Source of the DNA: Sipunculus nudus
Lineage: Eukaryota > Annelida > Sipuncula > Golfingiida > Sipunculidae
NCBI GenBank assembly: GCA_026874595.1
Contig: CM049312.1
Location: 55,061,429 to 55,125,428 of the forward strand
DNA: 64,000 bases
Direction: 5' to 3'
The notes under the pieces were generated by a model. It saw only the letters and a program-made list of their open reading frames with translations. It was not told the origin of the DNA and did no database searches. The translations under genes and the position numbers were made by a program. Shown in pieces: positions 22,900-36,150 of the stretch (position 1 is the first letter of the stretch; each line of letters begins with the position of its first letter).

Positions 22900-24345
22900 A
22901 TACAATCATATGCCTTTATAAAAAGAGTTTCAGTCGTTTTTATACAGTTTCCGTCGTTTTTTTTTTAACGTTCAAGTGTCACTGCATATTTTAAATGATC
23001 AGGTAGTTCGTTCCATAATCAAGGCCCCAAATAATTAAAAGCTCGTTCCATAGCCAAAGTCGACCTTATGAATGGTACTACAAGTTGGTGCAGTTCAGCT
23101 GACCTGAGAGACCTTGTCAATTGATAGGGAACGATAAGCTCACCGAAGTATCCAGGGGCCTAACCATGCATGTATACGCTGACCCACTGGGAGCCAATGG
23201 ACTTTTCAAAATTGACATCCAACTGACGACCCGTGCGGCCGCGTCCTGTACATGTTGCAGTGAGTGGGTAAAGACTAGACTCAGGCAGGCCAAGTATAAA
23301 GGATTGCAGTAATCTAGTTGCGATGTTATAAATGCATGCACCAACTTCAGATGTGAATGACCGTTCAGAAACTTTTTAAGTGTCAGAATTTTCCTTAGTT
23401 GTAAATATGCACGCTTAAACTTAAGTTAACAATAACGCTTATGTTTCAAGCTTGCAGACCTTTCAACTATGGATTTACCGACTTTAAGTGAGGGGACAGG
23501 AACAATCTGCGACATTTTGGAAGAAATAGCCAAGACTTCAGTTTTAGATTCATTCATCTGCAAGATATGCTTATTCATCCATTCTTTGACAAGCTGAATG
23601 CAGTTTTTCATTTTTTAACCGCTTCTGTTATAGATGCTTTGTCAAAAGAAATATACAATTTTATTCTGCATAAACATGATAGGGTATTGCTTGCACACGC
23701 AGGAGTCTACCTAGTGATGCAGTGTATAAAGTAAACAAAATTGGGCGGAGGAGGCTACCCTGAGGTACCCCACACAAAATGATTTCACCCTGGGAATGCA
23801 TGCCTGATTTACAAATATGCTGAGAGCGGTGCATTAGGTAGGACTGAAACCATTTCAACACTAGGTCTGATAAACCCAGTGTAGTGAGTTTATGACTGAC
23901 AGTGTCGAATGCTGCACACAGATCCAATAATACCAAAATGACAGACTTCTTTTCTGACAGAAACAAGAGAATATCATTTTGTTCCCTTAGGAGTATAGAC
24001 TGTGCTATGACCTACGTGGTAGGCCGATTGAAAGGGCTCTGCTAAGTGATTTTCAACTATATTTCTGTCGAGTTGCTTAGCAAACACTTTCTCCAGTAAC
24101 TTAGAAACAAACGCCAAATTTGACACAGGACTGTAATTCTTTAAGTCATTTGGGTGCAGTGAGGGCTTTTTTATTAATGGTTTCAAGTGTGTCATTTTCA
24201 GAGAACTAGGGACGTGCCATTTACTCAAAGACGCATCTTTGATTTTACAAATGAAATGGGTAAGTACTTCTGCATTCATTTTACATAGGAACTGGGTCAA
24301 GCCCGCTTGACTTGTGAGGGGAAGATTGGATGAGTTTACAAACAC
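22900..24345 (-). mobile_element. LINE remnant with RT domain (element 1)
   Basis: Minus-strand ORFs give, in order, HVPSSLKMTHLKPLIKKPSL, LKNYSPVSNLAFVSKLLEKV, FQSAYHVGHST, VILVLLDLCAAFDTVSHKLT, LKWFQSYLMHRSQ, GVPQGSLLRPILFTLY, then HVYAE where the catalytic YADD should be. Next come LQMNESKTEVL, FITSQLDYCNPLY and, near 22980-23060, FNYLGP.LWNELPDHLKYAV. The order is that of a Jockey/CR1-like RT through its C-terminal thumb. The YADD box is lost (YAE then stop), so it is inactive. It is 5'-truncated: no endonuclease is seen upstream in the same frame. Confidence 0.82.
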
Positions 24346-24425
24346 TGACCGATGTGAACTGAGTCCAGTAAACCTCGCTTAAACTCAAACACTGACCGAT
24401 GTGAACTGAGTCCAGTAAACCTCGC
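24339..24425. repeat. 40-bp direct duplication, 47-bp period
   Basis: The string caaacactgaccgatgtgaa and the following 20 bases occur at 24339-24378 and again, identical, at 24386-24425. This lies exactly at the upstream border of LINE element 1, so it may mark its insertion junction. Confidence 0.85.
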
Positions 24426-24439
24426 ACTAAGGTATTAGA

Positions 24440-26480
24440 AATAGAATCAATCTGTTTCTCAACTACATGTGATTCTCAATACTGTCCTGAATTAGTTTGA
24501 TTTTTTTTCTGATAAAATAATCACCATATCTGGACATAATTTCTTCATTAGGGCAGTAATCGGATAACACAAAAATATGGCCAGGTTGAGATAACAGGAC
24601 TTCTCCCGGTCTCACTGATCGTTTAACATGGAACCTGTGACTATACGGCCCATCAACCAAAACGCAGCTTGTTACATCTTTATATGCATTTCTTAATATC
24701 CGCAAAGTCCTATTATTGCATTCTTAATAAAAAATAATTTTTGAAACGGCCCATCATGCTACACGACATCAAAATTTATTTATTGCATTAAAGAAATATA
24801 TAAGTTTTCAGCTAGGGATTACCCTCCACATGTATGTTCTGGAGCTATACTGTCAAATCCCCCTGGTTTACCGAGCTGATAGCTATCATTTAATCTTATA
24901 TCAACTGATACAGGCCTGTCTAAAACCTGATTAAACCTACTATTGGATACACTTAAAAAATCTCATATCGCTCTCTGCTTTCTTTTTAAACTCCTCATTT
25001 TAGAGGGTATCAGATTCTCTGAATAACCTGCCATAATAGAAACCCCACCCCCTGGCAATATCTACGTTGCTCCACATATCATTACCTTCGAAGTTCATTT
25101 GACCGACCATAACAGACCTGCCGCGGCGTTTCTACGCCAAAAGCAAAAATATTCTGACATATAAGAATTCATCAGCTTTCTAAATACCAAATTTGATTCT
25201 TTATAATTCCTGTAGGCATCATATTCACGCCCCTTGGTCTACCATTAATTAACCAAATTTTCTTGTGCCGCGTCATTTCATCATGGTATGGTTCCAGATA
25301 CTTACTAACTGTTGGATAAGAAGGTTCTCTCTCGAAACATCCATTATAACACCTGTTAAATTATAATACATTTCATCAAAGTCGAGCCGTCTTTTTGGAT
25401 GACTGGCTTTATATTTAACAAGGCCAAAGCTAAATTCATAGTATAACTCAGTTCTATTTCTAAGTGAGAATGTTTACCCCAAATAAATATCGTAGATTTC
25501 CATGTATTTGGATAAGCTGTGTGAACAATATTTTCATCTCAACCCACAGAAACCGGTAAGTGGTCCGAAAGGTTTAAGAGATCATCGTCTATTATTTTAC
25601 AAGTTTTCTCGCAAGGTAATAATTCCCTTTGACCGAGTACATGATCAATCAAAGACCGTGACATACAGATCAAATGAATACAATGGCCCGCTACACAGGG
25701 AGTGAACATTGAGGGCTACTATGTCGCCAAGAATTCAGAGAAAAAAAAATAGCTCTCGCAGACACCTTTACATCTCGCGCAACGGGTTTCGCAGTTAAAA
25801 TCCCCAAGTAAGACATCTTGTCCAGAACAACATATATCATGGGTTCTAGGAAAATACAAATTACCCCCCCCCCCCCCCAAAAAAAAGTCATTAAATGCCC
25901 CTTAAGGTCTAGCTGCATGGTCATCCTGCTAGGCCGCCACCTCCGTATATAGACTCTATTCGGCCAGATTTTATTACCCTCAACCAGTTCACATATTTCA
26001 GTAAAACAATACTGTGCACGTGAGTAATTACCAAACCGTCCCGGCAGAATGTTAACATCAGCATATACATTGTGATCATATAAATATTTTCTGATAGTGT
26101 CATCTGTTATACACGTTACCAACACAGTCTTTCATTTTTTCACTGTGATCAGCTTCTGCCTCTCGTGTTTCGACCGATCGCTTCCTGTTGCCATCTTGTA
26201 CCTGTACGTTCTGTATCAGTGTAGTCGGCTCTCTCCATTTCTGTCGGGATATGCTGTCTCAGTAAACAGCAAAATCGATATTGTTGCTCATAAAGTCAGT
26301 CGGCTGCTGTGTTCTGTTTGAGCGAGTTAGCGTAGGAATTGTTTTGTTTTTTGGGGTTACATGCATGACGCGCCCTTTTAGAAAGGAGACCATCTTCCGA
26401 AGAAATGACAAAGATTCAGAAAACGAACTTACATTAAATCCATGAGCCCCCTTCTCAGATTCAGTATTTCTCAAGCGCAG
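24440..26480 (-). mobile_element. LINE remnant with ORF1, endonuclease, linker and start of RT (element 2)
   Basis: On the minus strand, the ORF1-like part (25915-26125) has DDTIRKYLYDHNV and IWPNRVYIRRWR, a pattern I associate with the C-terminal end of mollusc LINE ORF1 proteins. The endonuclease pieces follow: VLLGDFNCE near 25800 and DDLLNLSDHLPVS near 25540-25590. The linker is at 25000-25300 (KKIWLINGRPRGVN; YDAYRNYKES). The RT start is at 24463-24705 (ILRNAYKDVTSCVLVDG, RFHVKRSVRPGE). All are in broken frames. A C15 run (25864-25878) sits between ORF1 and the endonuclease. The RT is cut off where element 1 begins. Confidence 0.7.
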
Positions 26481-28769
26481 ATTAAACTTTCTGCAGTCCC
26501 ATTGAATTTTTGATAATCAACTTTCAATTTTATCAGTTTGTCTTTTCACACCATCTGTAACACGTTTAAGTGCATTTATATTGAATTCCAGGCGATGAGC
26601 AAAACCATTGTGTGTGTACTTCAAGCATCACATCCAGCGGAGAGCGCTGGAGAATAAACGAAGAATTTTTGGAGATTTTGTAAAGGAATTTTATGCATTA
26701 ATTATTGGAAAATAAACTTTAATATCACTTGGAAAAATCTACGCTATTTATATTCACATTTTTCCAACTGTTAAAATACCGATTTAATCAATACCAGTAT
26801 AATTATTTTAGAGCTATCAGTGTAGACTCTCTGCTTATATCTGCTTATATAATGGCAATTAATTGTGGATTCTCAAGATGATATTAATAACTGTAAAATC
26901 ATATTCACAATACGTGTATAATCAAAACAATACTTGTGAATTTTATAAAAACTCAGTCAGTCATTATTATTAATGTTCCATATTTATGGGATGAGACACG
27001 ATAAACAAATCAACCGAGAGAAGCTTTGTGAGTTTGTTTCTGAATAGGGTAGTAGGCATGTTTAATAAAATATCTAAGTCCGGCTTTCAATTGATCCATT
27101 TTTATGTTGTAGCTGATCCCGTTTTTTTTTTGTTTTTTTTTTTTCTAATTTTTTTATACATTTTTGACAGACCTTGCTTTCAGCGGTAAGGGTTTCAAAT
27201 TAGGATCAGTTGGGTGTTTTATTGAGTCACCATACTTTCCTTGTACTTTTTTGACAGAGAGAGCATTGGTGTGGCAGGCTCATTCTCCATTTGTTGTAGT
27301 GCTTTCCAAGGAGTGTCACATTCGTATATCAGAAAAAGTAGCCTGAAACAGATTAGTTAGTGCTGTCAAGTCATAATCATGTAACATAACATATGTAAAC
27401 TCTGTTCATCACAATTTTGAACAGAACATTTTGGCTTATCAGCCTCCGTTTTGTTCAAGTTCCTTTGAATTGTGAATTTATATGGATATTTCACTTAGCA
27501 CATATGCATGCATGCAAATCAATCTTCAAGTTGACCATTAGTCACTCTTAAATATTCTTCTGACACATACAACTTGATATACAATCTTGTAACATTGTTG
27601 TGCTGGTGCTTTTTTTGCCTTCACCTAGTGCTTTAAGAAAAAAATTCATTGTTTCAGGCTTTTCCTTTCTAAACAATCTGGTAAATATTTTTTGCGTAGA
27701 GGGACATATTTTAATTGTACTTCTGTGTAGGCTTCAATTTAAATAATTTCATCAAGGTGTGTCTGAATGGAATGCTTTATTATTTTTTTTTTAGATCTAA
27801 CTGTACACCCACTGACATGTATTTAAATCCGTTTCAGGGAGGGTTGTGATTTTTGCATGCAAATGCTTTCTTGAAATCACAACAAAAAAACCTAAGTAAA
27901 GACAAGAACTTTTCCAAGTAACTGACGTTACAATAATAACCGGCATGAAGTTTTTGCATCTTTCGTTTTAAAATACAAAGAACATGGAGAGCTTTTTCAT
28001 TTAACTCTCAAAGCAATTCTACTGAATACCTCCTCACATTTTGAGCATGTATCAAATGGATATATTTTCTTTTAATTTGAATATAGAAACATTTCTTTCC
28101 AAATAGATCAGATGTATTTGTCCAATTTTGACATATTTTATTGATCTGCTATGAGAAACTGGCACGTTTTCTGTGAAGAATATTCAAATGCCCATGTGAG
28201 TGTTTGTGCCATGATTGTGAGTGTGGAGTGGGAAGCAATCTATTTCTTCGATAATGCTTTTTTTCTGGATCTCATTAATCTCTTCTCGAATTGCTATTCT
28301 AAAATCCTACAAGAAGAATAAAAAATAAATGAAAATGTGTATTAAACAAGTGCAATTCAATTTTAAAGATTAATTGTATAATTCATCATATAATAATTCA
28401 TCATATAATTATTGGAAAAGAATGTTGGCAAGGGTTCATTCTAAAATACATGTTTCGGTATTTCCTGTATTTAGGTTATCAAATACTAATCATGCAGCGG
28501 AATGAAAAAAAGACCTCTACATATGAAAACTATTTATAATTGCCAGCTAAAAATATTTCTCGCCTCCTGATTGCAGGGTGTGCATGAACGTTTTGATCAG
28601 TACATATTGATCTGAACGGTTAACAAAACTTTCTGCTTGAATAAAAGAATGTAAAGACAAGAACGATAGAGACTGACAACAAAATTGAGTTCCTGGCCGG
28701 CCCTTACGGTGACAATATGTACGAACAGTTGCAGGGATTTTAGAACATTATAGTATTATAAATAATAAA
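26481..28769. other. no gene seen
   Basis: AT-rich, with T-runs at 27121-27150 and short direct repeats (aattcatcatataat at 28379-28412). The ORFs here have no recognisable motif or supporting neighbours. Confidence 0.4.
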
Positions 28770-29867
28770 CTAGATGTGTCGGAACGACACGAATGCCCCC
28801 GCCTTGGGCAAATTAGAAACATTTGTAAATTTTGGAAAAATTTTTAAGTTCAGGAGGTGTCGTATGGTCAAAAGTAGGTCAACAAGGGCAAAATGCAAAC
28901 TCGATTTGTAACGGGTCATTATCAAGCAACACACCAAAAATCATGCCAGTATATGCAGGCATTGTGAAAAAAAGTCCATATATGTGCATTTTTCATGAAA
29001 ATTTCTGTCTTTCATGAAATTTTCTATGTTCAGGATCTGTCATATGGTGAACAATAGGTTAACTGGGACGAAACGCGAACTCAATCTGTAAGTGGTCATT
29101 ATGCGTCATGTCTTTCATGAAATTTTCTATGTTTAGGATCCGTAAAACAATCAAAAGTAGGTCAACCAGGATGAAACGCAAACTCGATCTGTAACTGTCA
29201 TTATCTGCCCACACAAAAAAAATCAGGGTGGTATCTGCAGGCATTGAGGAAAAAAAGTCAGTACATATGCATTTGTTATGAAAATTTATATTTTTCATGA
29301 AACTTTCTATGTTCAGGAGCAGTCAAATGGTCAAAAGTAGGTCAACTGAGACAAAACAAGAACTCGATCTGTAACTGGTCATTATCTGCCTACACACCAA
29401 ATATCAGGCCCATATCTGTAGGCACTGCGAAAAAAAGTCCATACATGTGCACCTTTTTATGAAATTTTCTATGTTAGAGCACCGTCAAACGGTCAAAAAT
29501 AGGTCAACTGGGACAAAACGTGAACTCCATCTGTAACTGGTCAATATCTGCCGACACACCAAAATTCAGGCCAATATCTGCAGGCATTGCGAAAAAACGT
29601 CTGTACATGTTTATTTGTCATGAAATTCATATTTTTCATGAAATTTTCTATGTTCAGGAGCCGTAAAACGGTCAAAAGTAAGTCAACCGGGACGAAACGC
29701 GAACTCGATCTGTAACTGGTCTATATCTGCCAACACACCAAAAATTAGGCCAATATCTGCAGGCATTGCGAAAAAAAGTCCGTACAACCGTTTCATTTCG
29801 GAAGGACGGAATGACGGACATGGGTAAAACTATATGCCCCGGCCACTTTGTGGCGGGGGCATAAAAA
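28770..29867 (-). mobile_element. non-autonomous Helitron-like element with 180-bp repeat core (copy 2)
   Basis: It has the same ends as copy 1: CTAG + hairpin gtgtcg-gaa-cgacac at the left (28770-28790) and a 13-bp hairpin with one mismatch at the right (29834-29862). Repeat units begin at about 28844, 29024, 29128, 29308, 29469 and 29648, so six units; two are shortened by internal deletions. The array is not interrupted by the 254-bp insert of copy 1. The first two units are more alike between the two elements than the later ones. Confidence 0.78.
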
Positions 29868-32800
29868 GGGATTTTCAAATGATTGTCCCATGCTTATATG
29901 GCGTTATATAGGCAAAACATTTTGTGGGCAAAGCAACTGCACAATGTCCTTTAATATAGACCGCATTAAAGCATTCCACACTGTCAGAGGATAATTCCTG
30001 TGCAAATATGAACACATTTAAAACTAATTGAGCAGACTGATACAGGAAACAAAACATGGTCTGATAAATCCGTATTGTGCTCTCATTTATATTTTATTGG
30101 ATTCATTCAAAATTGATTTATTACACCGTATGAATAGTCAGACTGTGGTCGGTATGAAATATGTCCGTGAACTAAATTGACAGGTCCGAATCAACAGGCT
30201 ACGACACATTGGAAAAATCTCGCATTTGTTTTGCAGGTACAAAAGAAACAAGGATGGACAATTTGGCCAAGAGTGTGACTTGGTGACAAGTTCCCCCCCC
30301 CCCCCCCGGAATCCCACGGAATTAATATTTGTCTGATTTGCTGGTCCCATTGAAATCTCGTCGGCATTCATACCATCATACTGACTCTGTGACTTATTTG
30401 ATCGTAGGTTACAAGAAACAAAACAAACAGCAAATGTGAATATCCAAACGGAAAGTAAATGGCCGCATAAACGATGTACCGGCACAACTCATAATATACA
30501 CCTTAAATATCACTGGTACCTGTTCATCGTTCTAAACAGCTACACTTTAACTTTGAATTGATCTGTAAAGAATAATTCATGTAATACTCATGTAAATGTT
30601 TCATTACGTTTGAACAATATATATTTTAATCATGAATCAAGCTGCAGGTAAGGGACATCGACAAATATAGATTTATGGTGTACAAATTCTAAATATTTAA
30701 TTAACCAAAGGGTTTTATCATACTATTGCTTTTAGAATGAGGACAGGACAAACGGGAACCTCTTGCACATGTATGACTGCAAGTGTTGTGTATTAAAAAA
30801 CAATAGATACAGTATCATTGCTAACCGTTTTGATAATACTTTTTAGATTTCTGTGAAGGGTTTGACAGTATTTAAGATTTCTTTGAAGGGTTTGACAGTG
30901 AAGGAATTACAGAAATTATCATAAAGACTAATGGAAATTTGGGCTTTTATAAATAATATGACGGGTTGTGAAAATTAATTTCTTTTTGTTAACTTGGGTG
31001 ACTTTCAGAAGTGCTTAGCATTAAGATGACTTGTAGTCGGGACGTTAGAAAGGCACAATTCATCAACATTAAACCTGGACAACTGTGACAGGCAGTTGCA
31101 ACTGAGATTTCATTTAAAACAACATGTCAATGACCTTGTCATTTTTAGTTCATTTAAAAAATTCAATTTTCGAAATAATGACAAGACTGATCGCCTTGAA
31201 ACTTGATTTATTCGGCTGGATAACCAGCAGTTTTACAACACTTGTTTCTCTCACACTTTCTAAACTACTGATGCTTATCATATTCTACGATAAGCCAAGA
31301 AAATGGTTTAATAAACAAATGTTTTGTAAACAAAAGAGAAAAGTTGTTCATTCAAGCATGTGTTGTTGACTGGAGGAAATAAGCATCGCGATTTCTTAAT
31401 TTGTGGCACACTTGCATTACACGCCAATTGACACAAAAAACAAATATTCCCAATTTGATTATACTGATCAATCATATATGTTACCAAATACTATTGACAC
31501 CTACAGTTGCCGTTATATTAAGGCAAACAGTTACTTCAAATTTGGATAAATGATTGACCACTATCACGCATAAATAATCTCATATACCTAGAAGTCTGTA
31601 TATTTCAGTCTGTAATTCATACTTAACATTATCAGAGATTATTGCAAAGATAAATTCAGCACTTTGATAATGGGTAACCTTATCACTGGTAAAAATGATG
31701 AGGGATACACCTAGACGTGTAAACTTTATAGACATACTTTCAGAGTTTGATAATGGAAAACACGTGTTAATAAAAAAAATAAAATATTCCTTGTCCATTC
31801 CTTTCTAACCATTCTTAAATACAAATTTTCTTGAATCTTCTTATGCATTAATAATGACTCACGGGACCACATATTTATCGATGTTTTACACAGAATGGAC
31901 AGCTTCCTTCCATCTAATTGCAAAGGGAAAACTCCTTTTCTCTCATGACCTGTTGTAGATCATGCTTGCACATTTAAACAATTCAAAGAAAATTTTCTTA
32001 GTTTGTTCTCGACATGGGTACACGCTAATATAGCTTTGAATATGTTCTTCTTTCTTACCGACATGGTATCACTTCCATTCACATTCTGCCAACATCCCTC
32101 TAGGTTTGGTATGACACCCTCTCTCCGAATCTTTAAAATGTGCTGAACGAGTTAACATTTGGTGGTCGTAACCATGCTTCTGCAAATACGTGTAGGCCTA
32201 TGACGGCCAAGCAGTTCCAAGTATATGACCGATCCGATATGTCTTGTTTAATAGGACGATTGCGTCACTGGTGCCGATACATGCTATTGTAATTTCATTT
32301 AGAGACACCATATATCAGGCCTCTGTTTACTTGGTGAAATAGTAACCCATCATCAATATTGACTTATTTCCAGAACGGGATTTCGACATTAGTCCTACAC
32401 GGCGATTCTTAACCTTGCCATAAAGGCAAATTGTATTTATTGATTATTAATGATATTAAACTATTATTTCTGTATATATTTATATAACGTTTGTTTTGAT
32501 AGGACTACATAACTTGCTTTCAGTATAAGCATACGATATAATACATTGGTATGTTTCTTAGGCCTCACCAAAGTCAATGAAAACGGACAACTAGTGTCAC
32601 CAGTTTTTCATCTTGTTAATCGGTATGTTAGTTAGGCCTCGAGAAAGGCAATAAAAAACCTGGTGTCAACAACAACCATTTATTAGCAGAACGAGAACAA
32701 CGAGACCACGGTGGGCGTGTGTCTTCAGCACATAAAGGAAAGAGTATTGGACGTGTCAACGACTCCCAAACGAAATTAAACGTGCGGAGATACTGATATT

Positions 32801-33159
32801 AAACTAATATGGTCTGTCTCGTACGTGACATACATGTTATTTATTTGTTAAATATATCACTTCACCAGAGTACAAGTGCCGCACATATTAGTTTTAAGTA
32901 TCACCACATATAATTCGACATAGTACTATAAATTTCCTATTAACAAATAAGGGTTAAAGATTGAATTTCTTTTTTGCAAGAAAGATTTGTAATATTTTTA
33001 ACAAGAGGTGTACAGTGTCAGGTAATATTCTTTACCGTTTTTTATGTAAATGAAAAGACCGCAAATGGAAAACCTGAAAAAAAAGTAAGGGGCAAAATTT
33101 CACATGATTCCTCCTATTATTTGATAATCTTTCAACTAATTTTATGAAATATCACTGCC
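29868..33159. other. no gene seen
   Basis: It contains a C15 run (30293-30307) and a duplicated 34-bp string with gaagggtttgacagt (30844-30905). The remainder is AT-rich DNA without exon-like conservation or motifs. Confidence 0.4.
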
Positions 33160-33868
33160 TGTCGAAGACGCAGTAGACCGTTAATACCATCACTCCCTGT
33201 CGAAGATCCAGTAGGCCGTTAAAACCATCATTGCCTGTCGAAGACCCAGTAGGGTGTTAAAACCATCACTGCATGTCGAAGACCCGACAGGGCGTTAAAA
33301 CCATTACTGCCTGTCAAATACCCGATAAGGCGTTAAAACCATTACTGCCTGTCGAAGACACTATCACTGCCTGGGGAAGACCCAGTAGGTCGGGGCCACA
33401 ATCACAGCCTGGAAAAGACCCAGTAGGCGTGTCCACCATCACTGCCTGGAGAAGAAGGCCGATTAGTTCGTTACCACCATCACTGCCTGTTGAACACCCA
33501 GTAGGCCGATACCACCATCACTGCCTGTTGAACGTCCAGTAGGCCGTTACCACCATCACTGCCTGTTGAACACCCAGTAGGCTGTTACAACCATCACTAC
33601 TTGTTGAACACTCAGTAGGTCGTTACCACCATCACTGCTTGTTGCACACCCAGTAGGCCGTTACCACCATCACTGCTTGTTGAACACCCAGTAGGCCGTT
33701 ACCACCATCACTGCCTGTTGAACATCCAGTAGGCCGATACCACCATCACTGCCTGTTGAACATCCAGTAGGCCGTTACCACCATCACTGCCTGTTGAACA
33801 TCCAGTAGGCCGTTACCACCATCACTGCCTGTTGCACACCCAGTAGGCCGTTATCCACCATCACTACA
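33160..33868. repeat. 38-bp minisatellite, about 18 copies
   Basis: The unit centre is cagtaggccgttaccaccat followed by cactgcctgttgaacac. Unit starts at 33499, 33537 and 33575 give a period of 38 bp. The left third (33160-33420) is an older variant with gaagac and ttaaaacc; the right part is homogeneous. As 38 is not a multiple of 3, the open frames across it are not meaningful. Confidence 0.93.
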
Positions 33869-34229
33869 TCTACATTAAGTAAACTAATTGGCCACAATGA
33901 TAGTTATTTTACTTATTGGCCTCAATGATAGTTAATACTGTCTTATCTTTTCCAGGCTTCCCAATCAATGTTATTACTGCTTGACGTTGAATTGTTGTCA
34001 AGACACCATCAATAAAATATTTATTAAGCAGTTCGTAAAATCGTCAATTGACATCAAAGAAAGTTAAGTAAAATTCTTTAGGCAGACAATCATTATCAAG
34101 GGTTTTATTGTTTTTCATTTCTTTTAGCGCTATTAATCATTATCAAGGGTTTTATTGTTTTTCATTTCTTTTAGCGCTATTAAACTATCGGACAATTCTA
34201 TTAATCTATTGCATATAATGGTACCCTCC
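33869..34229. other. no gene; exact 47-bp tandem duplication
   Basis: The segment at 34088-34134 is repeated exactly at 34135-34181 (starting aatcattatcaagggtttta). Nothing else was recognised. Confidence 0.8.
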
Positions 34230-35290
34230 TCTGACAGAGATAAGTATGTTCAAAAGTTGCAGCAATCTGTTTCTGTTACATCTGTTTTCTTTAAATATTT
34301 TCCAGGGAAATAAGATTTTATAACTTCCATTATTTCTCGTCCATTATTTCTCGTTGGTTTGTTATTTCCTATCCATCGATAATCATTTTTAAAACGTTTA
34401 TTCCTTTTTTTCTGAATTAAAGAAAAATTTCATTGAACGTTCGCCTTCGAACCACTGAACTCTGGACTCAACAATCAAACCCTCTGTGATTCTATCGTGG
34501 TACCTTTCCAGTTACTGCCGTTTTTTAGTCGTGTAATGTCTGTCCCGTTTGCCTGTTTGTTGACAAGTTCTTCGGCTATTTTAAATTCTTGTTCAAGAAA
34601 TTTTGCCCGCTCTTTTTCTCTTATCAGTTTGAAAATTTAATTGACAATTCTTTTATTTTAAATTTTAAAAATTCCCACCACATTTTATTGTTCATTTTAT
34701 TTTGAACAGTTCGCTTCAAGGAGACAATTCTTTTATTAATAGCACATATTCAGCTTCGTTTAATAATGATGTTTTCAGCTGCCAATATGAAGGACCGTGT
34801 GAATCATCAGGTAAATAATTCACCTTTAACATTACAGCTGAGTGATCAGTAAATATAGCATGAGCATATCCACAGTAGTTGCGCGAGTATTCAGTTCGTT
34901 TACAACCAATAACATTTCATGTCCACGATGCTTAAAAGGGTTTTCTAACGCCATGTTTTGGATTTGTTGTGTCAAAATCAGACAATATTTTTTCAATTAA
35001 ATGTACAGATTTATCTTTCCGCTGGTAATGCTCTTCATCTGCATCCATATTTGAGAGACAAACATTAAAATCGCCACCCCAGATTACTTGAGTATTTTGG
35101 TCCAAGTGTAAGCCATTTAGTACATCGTGAAAATGCAGGAGAGAGGTTACCTGGTCGGTTTCAGTAATTGGCATGTAAGTATTTATGAATAATTTTTTTT
35201 TTCTTGCCAGTTGCTCTCAAGATTATATTTCGACCATTTATGTCAATCTGATTGATGTTCACACTAATATTAAAATCCTTCCCAAGGAGG
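34230..35290 (-). mobile_element. LINE remnant with endonuclease and linker (element 3)
   Basis: The minus-strand reading shows VNINQIDINGRNIILRATGK, then MPITETDQVTSLLHFHDVLN and VIWGGDFNVCL (endonuclease GDFN box). After frameshifts come FTDHSAVMLKVNY, a DHxxV-type end of the endonuclease, and SYWQLKTSLLN. The linker reads LIREKERAKFLEQEFKIAEE and NGTDITRLKNG. This is the layout of an L1- or L2-like ORF2 upstream of RT. No RT is visible after 34230. Confidence 0.72.
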
Positions 35291-35984
35291 AGCTATAGTT
35301 ATCCTAGGTAGGGCCGCCACAGCTAGTGGTTGCACAGTTGGAACACAAGCTGTCACTATACTGGGCTGTCTACGTCTCCTCCCGAATGGTGCCTGACCAA
35401 CTGTCTTCTCAGGAAGCACACACGGATGAAAAGAGAGCTTAAGTTGTTTTGGCTCCTTAGGCGTTGCTTTCACTGGTAAGAGAGCCGTTGAGGCCACAGC
35501 TGTACTCTCTAAATAAGAGGCAGGACTTGTGCAAGGATGCACCGCTCCTGGCTAGATGTCTGTCCTCCTGTTATGCCTGGAAAGATAAAATACATACGAA
35601 AATATTTTTTACCTGGAAAGATAAAATACATACGGAGAAATTTTTTACCATAAGCTATGTTTAGATCATACTGGAAATTCTAGTGTATGAATTAACAAAG
35701 CAACATTTTTTATGTTTCAGTTTGTTAACGTTAATTACTTCAAACCATATAAAAAAATCTGCAAAAACCTCTTGGGACTGAACAAGTGTTCACTGCATTT
35801 ATTTAAAGAAATATAATCTGCAGTATATAGTCTTAGTTGCTGTCTGGATCGAGTTATAGTCATGCATTGAATCATTATTTGCCTATAAAACTCTTTCAAT
35901 TATTGGAGAACTTAAAAGATTTGAGACCATACACCTATTAAATACAGTCATTTAAACACCATTTATTTCGAAAACACACTGACC
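35291..35984. other. no supported gene; small direct repeat
   Basis: A proline-rich minus-strand ORF (35270-35542) has no recognised motif. The string cctggaaagataaaatacat occurs twice (about 35577 and 35612) and creates the 3' end of a plus-strand ORF. Confidence 0.4.
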
Positions 35985-36150
35985 ATTGGGATCATCTCAT
36001 GAATGCGTCTGTAGCTTCGGAGGATCATGGTCCACCTGGACTCTGTCCTGCCCTGTATCTTCATGGGACTGATGTGAATCAGAAAGAGCTTGATGCACAC
36101 AGACTCCATCACTCTGCAGCAATCTAGATGCTGAGCTGGACATCCACTTC
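35985..36150 (-). pseudogene. DUF6729-family copy C, last recognised exon
   Basis: This is inverted relative to copy A's 1140-1389 and aligns with it (ctcagcat..gattgctgcagagtgatgg; ggac.atgatcctccgaagctacagacgcattc). It is interrupted in the middle of its frame and ends near 35985. Confidence 0.62.

Noticed and set aside
25691-26125. Single 144-codon minus-strand protein
   Set aside because: Only its first third reads as LINE ORF1. The remainder crosses a C15 run and leaves the endonuclease frame, so it is a chance join.
28832-29298. Small ORFs in the 180-bp repeats
   Set aside because: The same frames appear in each repeat unit because the DNA repeats. There is no coding signature.
33273-33542. 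ORF across the minisatellite
   Set aside because: The repeat period of 38 bp changes frame each unit, so the open stretch is accidental.
33160-33868. CRISPR-like array
   Set aside because: There are no unique spacers. Units are contiguous 38-bp repeats in a eukaryotic context.
35270-35542. Proline-rich minus-strand ORF
   Set aside because: No recognised motif, no splice context and no second copy. It overlaps the edge of a LINE remnant.
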